From contig JAEUWY010000001.1 of assembly GCA_022059125.1 (NCBI GenBank), forward strand, positions 558,001 to 622,000: a DNA stretch of 64,000 bases. Reading direction: 5' to 3'. Shown here piece by piece: positions 57,216 through 64,000 of the stretch (within the stretch, counting starts at the first letter, position 1; each line of letters starts with the position of its first letter). Origin of the DNA: Corynespora cassiicola. Taxonomy: Eukaryota; Ascomycota; Dothideomycetes; Pleosporales; Corynesporascaceae. Both the position numbers and the translations under genes were made by a program. The notes under the pieces were generated by a model. The model saw only the letters and a list, made by a program, of their open reading frames with translations, was not told where the DNA came from and did not search any database.

Positions 57216-59904
57216 ATGAACAACGAGAATATGGATCCGACCAAGGGCCCTTCTTGGTTAAGTCTCAATGAGATCATGATTTTAGTCGATCAACTTCTCA
57301 ACGAGCGGCTGCAACCTGTGGTTCAAGCAATCGATGCATTGAATGCAGACCTCGCAACCAACAACAAACTGATTCAAGACGGTTTCAAAGCTTTGGAAAT
57401 TAAGTTGGAGGAGAGATTGTTGGCGATTGCGAGTCTCATAAAAAGCTCCAATAATAACAAACTTAACGTCTCTCTTCCCTCAAACGATTCTATGACCGAT
57501 GAGCCTGCAGATACCTCTAAGACTGTGGTTACTGACGCGTATGTTGGAGACTCTCCATTGAATCTACAACATCGTACTAAGAGACAATAGCACTTTCGGT
57601 GACAGTCACCGCTCATGGAGATCTTCAGCTTCCCCTAAGATCGCTGAAGACGAGCAGCTGGCATGCGCTACCCACTTCAAGCATCAGGATCTATTGTCGT
57701 CGAACCACGAGTTTCTTGAGCCCCGGACATTGAGATCAAACGACGAAGATTATGTGGCCCTCGTGACTGGATTAAACAGACTAGAAATTGGATCTCCGGC
57801 GAGTCCATATGGCTCCTCTACCCAAGATAATCTGATTTCGAATGAACAAGAGAAAGGAGAATCCCCCATTCTTTTCTTCTTACACCCTTCCTTGCGCTCT
57901 TTATCCCGCTTCAATAAGAGTACAAATCGAAATGTGACTGGAGCGCAGATCGTTGTTCGCAGATCACCTTTCTCAAGTAATTCGTTCGGGTCCATGAGCT
58001 ATCAGAATATTCCAACCGATCAGGGAGTCTCTTTGGCTGATGATGAAAACGCCGTATCCGGAAAATTACCACATAAAAGCCTAAGCGGGGAGGAACCCCT
58101 GGGAGAACCTACCCTTACTAAGATAATTAAATCCGAAAATGCTTCTCCCGATATATGCATGGAGGATTCAGACCAGCAAAACATTGTTTTTCCTAATCAC
58201 ACTACTGCCGGTCCAAGCAAAGAGGTGGCTATGACTGATGCTCATGAGCCAGATTCCTCGATTTTGAACTCTGTTCTACAGCTTAGACCTTCTACTTCCA
58301 TGGATGAAATCAACATAGAGGAATCCCTCTGTGAATATAAAACAGCTCCTATGAATTCAGCTATGATATCTCCGTCGAATACACCAGGATCAAAGCTCGA
58401 TGTAAAGCTGTCTCCGTCTAGGAATCATGGACCAGCCTCAGTCATGCCACAGCAGCTTCGCAAAAACACTTTGCTTCCCATTGCAGTGCAACCGTCAATA
58501 AATTCGCACCAATCTGCCGATCAAAAACCTTCCGTCACCATGATTGAGAACAAATCCACCGAAAAAGATGATCCGTTGAAAATGGACCAGTTTACCTTCA
58601 CGGAGAAGTACAAGAATTTTCACATAGCGGTCCAATCGCATCTGGTAGAAATCATTCGCGAACATCCGGAATTTCCGGCAAGTATCATATCTGAAATTAA
58701 TACGGCCCAGTATCCATGGCAGCTCTTCATGCGACTACGACTGTCGGCGAATAACAATGAGCTTTCGTCCAAGCTGTTCGCACATATTTCGGAGCTCCGT
58801 TTCACTGAAGAATCCCAGAAAGAGCCTCCAAATACGAAGAAATATGTTAGTAAAGACGAAGAGCAGAAGATGGGCCCGGAGATGAGGAGACTTTGGGACG
58901 CGACAAGCGATTACACCAAGAAGTTGGCTGAGGACGAAAACCACGCTCGGCTATCGAAGAATAGCAAGGCAGTAAGCTCAGCCAAGCGCAGCCTTGGAAT
59001 CGAAGGTGGACAGGCTGCGACGTCGACCAAGCGTGGCCGTGGAGAGACCGATGGACGCGTAATTTCGCTCGAGCGTGCTGGCAAGAATGAAGAACGTCTG
59101 CGACCCATGAAGAAGCCATCTGAGGAGGCCGAACAGACGGATGATATATCCTGTCGCCGCATAGCCAACATGCGGAACCACAAGGCGGCTACATCAGAAA
59201 AGGCCCAGCAGGTAAAGCCAACACCAGAAAACGAAGTCGCCCGCCCCAAGGAAGAAGCACGCTCAAAGCCTCGTGCTTCAGAAATTAAGCTCTCCGCCGA
59301 AGACCAAGAGCTCTTGAGTCTCATCGTTCAGAACAACTGCCAGATATGCCCTCGCTGTCCCCAGGACGAAGCTGCGTTACCACTTCTATTCGTGGTTTGG
59401 GACAACGAGTTCGAGGATGTCCTGGCATTCCTGCACAAGCACCACAAGGATGTCAGGGGCTTTCTGCAGCACTGTCTCAACACCGGGGATAAGGGCCGGC
59501 TCCAGTGGCAAGAGGCGAGCTTTCACGCCCTCCGAGATATTTATCTCGAGACACGGCTTGCCGTCCGGCCCTCGCGCGACACCGCCCATGGCCTGAAGAA
59601 CGAGGTGCGTTCTACGTCCATTCGACATCTCTTGATGGGCTGGACCAACAGCATCTGGAGACAGTTCAAACAGTCTGCCAGGGCGAAGCAACCCTCGTTC
59701 TGCTTGGACAGGCGCTACTATCATTGGAAGGTCTTGGTCGAGGCCGTCCACACGCGCGAGTCAGCCATCATGACTGAGTCGCTAATGAACGACCGCACTG
59801 TCAATGGAAATCAATATACGGCTATGTGCGCGGCAAGCATTGACAAAGTCGAGCTGCACAGGCGTTTGAAATCAAAGGCTGATTTCCTCGCCAAGCAACG
59901 CTAG
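57216..59904 (+). CDS. Large unrecognised protein, 878 aa
   Basis: Two exons, 57216-57538 and 57591-59904, with a canonical GTATGT...TACTAAG...ATAG intron; 2637 bases, phase checked. The N-terminal 110 residues are helical (LNEIMILVDQLLNERLQPVV ... FKALEIKLEERLLAIASLI), likely a coiled coil. The middle is long, polar and disordered, with basic patches (TSTKRGRGETDGR, RPMKKPSEE) that suggest nuclear location. The C-terminal 200 residues look folded: LSLIVQNNCQICPRCPQDE (a CxxC pair), FVVWDNEFEDVLAFLHKHH and LMGWTNSIWRQFKQSARAK. I cannot name a family. It is divergent from the 344-aa gene. Confidence 0.7.
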
Positions 59905-60992
59905 ACCCTGGGAATATTCATCGCAGTAGGTAAGGTCTCTCATACATGACCTGCCTTGGAATGAATAGGCGCTAAACCTATCAGAAGTATATATTGTATT
60001 GGAATCAACACATGCACGTTGTGTTGCTCATGGTCTCAAAAAGCACTGATATCACGACCTACACCTTCTGGCATGTTGTCGCAAGTATTCAAAAGCACAT
60101 ATTGTTAAGAGCATATGAAATAAAAAACTGAGAGAGGTGCATAGATTGATGTGGAGGGTGGCTTTAGCGAGAGTACACAAAAGTTTCGGGCAATATCGCA
60201 ATCCAACTATCCTCAATGGGGAGGATGCGCCGAATCATCAGCTATGGGTTTATATGATAATTTGTTAAGGCTTCTTTGTTTTTTAACTTTCACCAGATTT
60301 CTGCGAGTTATTTCACTGGGTTTTCGTCATGAGACCCCTTTTTGGATTGCTCATCTATGAACATTTGGAAAAGGGGGAGCGGGATTGAGGACAATAAGAG
60401 CGAGGGGGGGACAGCAATACACTACTGTTCTCTAATACATTCAATATTCCAATTTTAACAGCTCAACTTGAGATTAACCAATCATCGAATACATCTTTGG
60501 CTGCTGCAGAATCTTTGTCAACCTCTGAGAACTTGCCGTGCAATCAGCAGCATCCGGCCGAGATAGTCACCTATTCTAACACTTCATATGTCCTGCTACG
60601 TTATTTTCTGAGACATTCGATCCATTTGTTACTGAATTCAATAGTGCATTATCCACAATATGCTTTGTTGAACATGGTCGTACGCCATTGGTCCAATCCG
60701 GAACCTCCTCGCCAAGCCTATTGTCAGCATCATTCTGGACACACATGAAGCTAGGAGTTCTCCTCCATGCCCAATGTATCCAAAGATATCAATGGTCAGT
60801 TTCAGTTTTTTTGACAAGAAACCCTGTTTAGAAGATTATTGAGCGATTCCCATAGCCTCGCTCTACCAAGATCCTTGACCTTTTCTGACATGCGGCGATT
60901 GGTCCATTCCACAGTGAACTGCACGGCCCCGAGGCTACAGAGAAATTGTGATCGAGCAGTTAGCTATATAATCTCAGCCTTGGTCATTTACC
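59905..60992. other. Intergenic
   Basis: 1.09 kb. Short frames (60151-60360, 60497-60748) show no motif or splice support. Confidence 0.4.
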
Positions 60993-61679
60993 ATGGGAGG
61001 TAAATTCGGTAATCACAAAATATTTCAAGAGCCTATTCGTCGGGTCCAAAAGTAAGTCTACTTTGCTTAGGCGACCTGCCAAATGATGTATCCAGTCTAG
61101 AAATATCGGATATCATCATTTAACTATAAAATGTTTGCCTAGAAGCTTTTCTACACTGTTTTTCAAAAAAAAAATCTAGGAAACACTTTTCTTCGTTTTC
61201 ATCATCAACGAACGTCATGCCAACGTCCGCGACCTTCATCTTGACACTGCTAGGCGTCCTTTTTGCTGGACTTACAGCCTTGACTGGCATATATACGTGC
61301 TTATTGAAAAGAAAATGGATTTTTTCGACTCTAAAAAATAAAGAGGATCTGGGTATGAGCGTGTGCGTCCTTTCCTTCTAATAATATGCTGATTATAGCT
61401 CAGAAAAGCAAGCAACCGACCGCACCCAGAATTCATCAGCCATCAATGGAAAAGTCACGACAGTTCTTATGGTAGTGAGCTTTGTTTCAGTATAACTGAT
61501 TCACTCGCCAGAAATGATCCACGTATGATGGACGGATGGTTCTGAAAATGACTGCTGACAAAAATTTACAGCTGAGAACACTACGCCTTCCAAAAGTCGA
61601 TGATCTCATTCTTGTCACATTAGCCGAACCTAACAAGATAGTTGGATATTTCGAAAATAACATGCTGGTAGGCAGGTGA
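60993..61679 (+). CDS. Tentative small single-TM protein in several tiny exons
   Basis: Not visible as one ORF. ATG 60993 sits in an excellent context (ttaccATGG). Exon 1 (60993-61051) ends at GTAAGT. Exon 2 starts at 61180 after ctag and reads in phase through SSSTNVMPTSATFILTLLGV, FAGLTALTGIYTCLLKRKW, a clear membrane helix with a positive stop-transfer. Two endings are possible. Donor GTATGA at 61353 with acceptor at 61398 gives 102 aa ending at 61475. Donor GTGCGT at 61363 (36-base intron) plus a further intron 61472-61571 gives 140 aa ending VTLAEPNKIVGYFENNMLVG. The second ending looks more protein-like but needs a very short intron. Function unknown. Confidence 0.4.
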
Positions 61680-62843
61680 TGTTTCTATTACATATTAAGT
61701 GAGATGCACGAGGTGAATTATTCTGCGCAAACTTCGTCGTTTTGTGGTATGAACCTCTCTAGGCCAGACTTGAGTTTGATGGAAAGGCTCTGTATATGAT
61801 GCTCTTCGACTTCATCGTCCCGCTGCTTTACAGCGATTTCCACATCGTAAGGCATATTGCCGAAACCCCAAGAGCTCAAATCTTCGAATGGATACATGGG
61901 CGAGGTCTTCCAGGAGAGTTACTCCAGTAATGCTTGGATATCATGCAACGAGAATTGAAAAGATAGACTATCATTGTTATCAGAGCCAGTTGCAATGATG
62001 TAAAAATCGTGAGGTAGCTATGGGGAAGACTAGTTTAAGGCTGTACTCCTAGTAAGCTTGGTGCCTTGGCTATGTCGACCAAGGAATAACTTACACTGTT
62101 TGAATTCTCAAAGCTTGATTTGGGTAGACGCGCACGGTCTACATATATTCGTATCGTTTTATTTCCAGTATTCACCCCATTGCTTTGCTTCACTCTTAAG
62201 TGCCTGCTCTTTCCTTTCATCTACTATACGTAGGTAAATTTCAGCCTGACCCGATCACGCTCCTTTGGCACGTTGGTATATGGCGATGATCATACCTAGG
62301 TAGTGCTTGTGAGAGGATTGCGGTTCCATTCAAAAGCTTAGGGAAATGGGAGAAGAAGTTCAGTGTGTCAAAAGGCTGTTTCACCGGCAGCCAATGTATT
62401 TTGTAGGATTTGGCCGTAATCTTATTAATAGATGTCTACAACTTGCTACCTTCACTGTGGTGCAGTGTTGCTTTGATTCCGACTATTTAGGGCCATTCAC
62501 GTACTTCATGTATGTAAAATGGTGTCAGATACGATGCATCATCTTACTTGCAAATGATTTTGACCTATAGCAGCTGTATCTACTTCTACCGAGCCTGATG
62601 CCCAAATTTGCCTTGAGATCACCGGCTCATCCTCTTCTTCCCTTCGTAGAGACAGCAATCACTAACAAGAATCAACAGCCGCACCTTTTAATCCCAGGAC
62701 ATACACATCTCAATACCTAGCTGAGGGTTAGGTACCTGCACGATACCAGGTGGGTTAGATGGATGTTCACGTGACATGACGTTACTCTTGGCACTCGGAA
62801 ATATTCCGGCCAGTCTGAAAACTTCAGACCTCTTCCACCGAAA
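61680..62843. other. Intergenic
   Basis: 1.16 kb. Frames at 62035-62220 (-) and 62346-62570 (+) have no supporting motif. The last 150 bases are the promoter side of the hydrolase gene. Confidence 0.4.
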
Positions 62844-63893
62844 ATGCGGACTTTTCAGCGCGGATTGCGCCCCCTGGGCTCGTCTTTATCCCTTCCTAAG
62901 CACGCCACACGGCCGCAATCACTCTCCTGGGCACAATCGCAACAATGGGCGCGTTCATTCCACGCGACTGCGAGCTGGAAAGTTCTCGATCTCGCCTACG
63001 ATCTCCACGATAACGCAGGCAAGGCAGCCGGCAAACAACCAATTGTCATTATCCATGGCCTCTTTGGCAACAAGAAAAATAATCGCAGCATAAGCAAGTG
63101 AGTGATTGATGTCAGTTTGCGGTTCATACCGCTAATATCGTCAAGAGCCCTCGCTCGCGATCTCTCCCGCCCCATCTATGCTGTCGATCTCCGCAACCAC
63201 GGCGACTCCCCTCACGATAGGAAGCACAACTACACCGCCCTGGCTGAAGATGTGGAAGCATTCCTCAAGAAGCACAATCTCAAAGATGCCACCCTCATCG
63301 GACATTCAATGGGCGCAAAGACCGTCATGACCATGGCCCTGAGGGATCCCAGCTGCTGCGCCAACATAATTGCCGTCGACAACGCGCCTGTGGATGCGGC
63401 TCTAGCCAGCGACTTTCCGCGATATGTCGAGGGCATGCAAAAGATCGAGAAGGCACGGGTTACAAGCCAGAGGCAAGCCGATGAGATTCTACAGGCCTAC
63501 GTCAAAGAGCTGCCGGTGCGACAGTTCCTTCTAACAAACCTCGTTCGGATCTCTCCCTCGGAGCCTTTGCAATTCCGAATTCCTGTCCGGACGCTTGCGC
63601 ATTCGCTGGATGATATGGCAGATTTCCCCTTTACAAACCCGGACGAGCACCGCTTCAATAAGCCAGCACTGTTCGTACGAGGCACCAGGAGCCACTACGT
63701 TAGTGACGAGACAATCCCCATCATCGGCAGGTTCTTCCCGCGATTCAAATTGGTAGACGTCGACGCTGGGCATTGGGTTATCAGCGAGAACCCCGCCGAG
63801 TTCCAGCGAGGTGAGTTTCCACCTGCATTATTCGATGATTCACGGCACTAACATTGCGCAGCCGTCGTAGAGTTCTTGCAAGACGAAGAGTGA
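62844..63893 (+). CDS. Mitochondrial alpha/beta hydrolase, ABHD11/Imo32-type
   Basis: Exons 62844-63097, 63146-63810 and 63862-63893; 951 bases, 316 aa, phases agree; the last intron has a CACTAAC branch site. The start MRTFQRGLRPLGSSL is basic and serine-rich, ending near RSFHATAS, a mitochondrial presequence with its usual cleavage style. VIIHGLFGNKKN is the oxyanion region, YAVDLRNHGDSPH follows, then the nucleophile elbow LIGHSMGAK. The late VDAGHW holds the catalytic histidine. Fungal orthologues (yeast Imo32/Ygr031w) and human ABHD11 share this layout; ABHD11 acts as a mitochondrial lipid/thioester hydrolase. The first 48-base intron contains no stop, so one long frame runs through part of it. 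Confidence 0.88.
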
Positions 63894-64000
63894 TTTGTAG
63901 CTGAATAATGTATCATCAATGTAGGCGGCAGTTTTCCGTTCACGTAAGTAGCGTCAAGGTTTTAGATTACGATACCCTCAATCTTGCCGATGGAAGATTT

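Overview
This window is nuclear DNA of a filamentous ascomycete (Pezizomycotina). The genes carry short GT-AG introns of about 45-130 bases. Fungus-specific families are present: a Zn2Cys6 regulator, a fungal rhodopsin-type 7TM protein, a Dal5-like permease and a 2EXR-type protein. Two large AT-saturated islands (about 1.24-6.92 kb and 29.06-40.54 kb) look like repeats mutated by RIP (repeat-induced point mutation: C to T on either strand, mostly at CpA). I do not assign a species; Dothideomycetes and Leotiomycetes both fit this isochore style.

Layout, left to right. At 0-0.85 kb is a small two-exon membrane protein on the minus strand. Island A (1.24-6.92 kb) holds a dead Tc1 element, a TA-flanked terminal-inverted-repeat element and a 770-bp fold-back element, and is capped by a 17-bp tandem repeat. 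From 7.3 to 10.8 kb lie broken genes: a SIS/phosphoglucose-isomerase-like gene, a bacterial-type HAD-IIB hydrolase and a transposase scrap. From 11.3 to 22.1 kb intact genes (DUF2306 protein, Zn2Cys6 factor, APH-like kinase, CDF metal transporter) surround a decayed metal-uptake pair (Ctr copper transporter and ferric reductase). From 22.9 to 28.9 kb are a broken 2EXR-type gene, an intact acyltransferase and an intact secreted vanadium-haloperoxidase-like gene. Island B (29.06-40.54 kb) contains a TIR element, a Tc1 element whose transposase is one base short of intact, a RIP-mutated Ty3/gypsy relic and a solo LTR; a pair of direct repeats brackets the island.

The most interesting region is 27.4-49.2 kb. 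A unit of three genes (vanadium haloperoxidase on +, rhodopsin-like 7TM protein on -, secreted GMC oxidoreductase on +) appears to have been duplicated in tandem. Unit 1 keeps the haloperoxidase and GMC gene but its 7TM gene has a W-to-stop mutation. Unit 2 keeps the 7TM gene, but its GMC gene has a one-base insertion in the signal peptide and only the last 23 codons of its haloperoxidase remain. One working copy of each gene therefore survives. A GMC oxidase that releases H2O2 beside a haloperoxidase that consumes it suggests an extracellular halogenating or oxidative system; this is inference.

The right end (51-64 kb) has ordinary genes: an anion:cation-symporter-type MFS permease, a four-TM membrane protein, two unrecognised nuclear-looking proteins, a tentative small membrane protein not seen as a single ORF, and a mitochondrial ABHD11/Imo32-type hydrolase. 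I derived exon structures by matching splice sites and reading phase; for each intact multi-exon gene the summed exons are a multiple of three.
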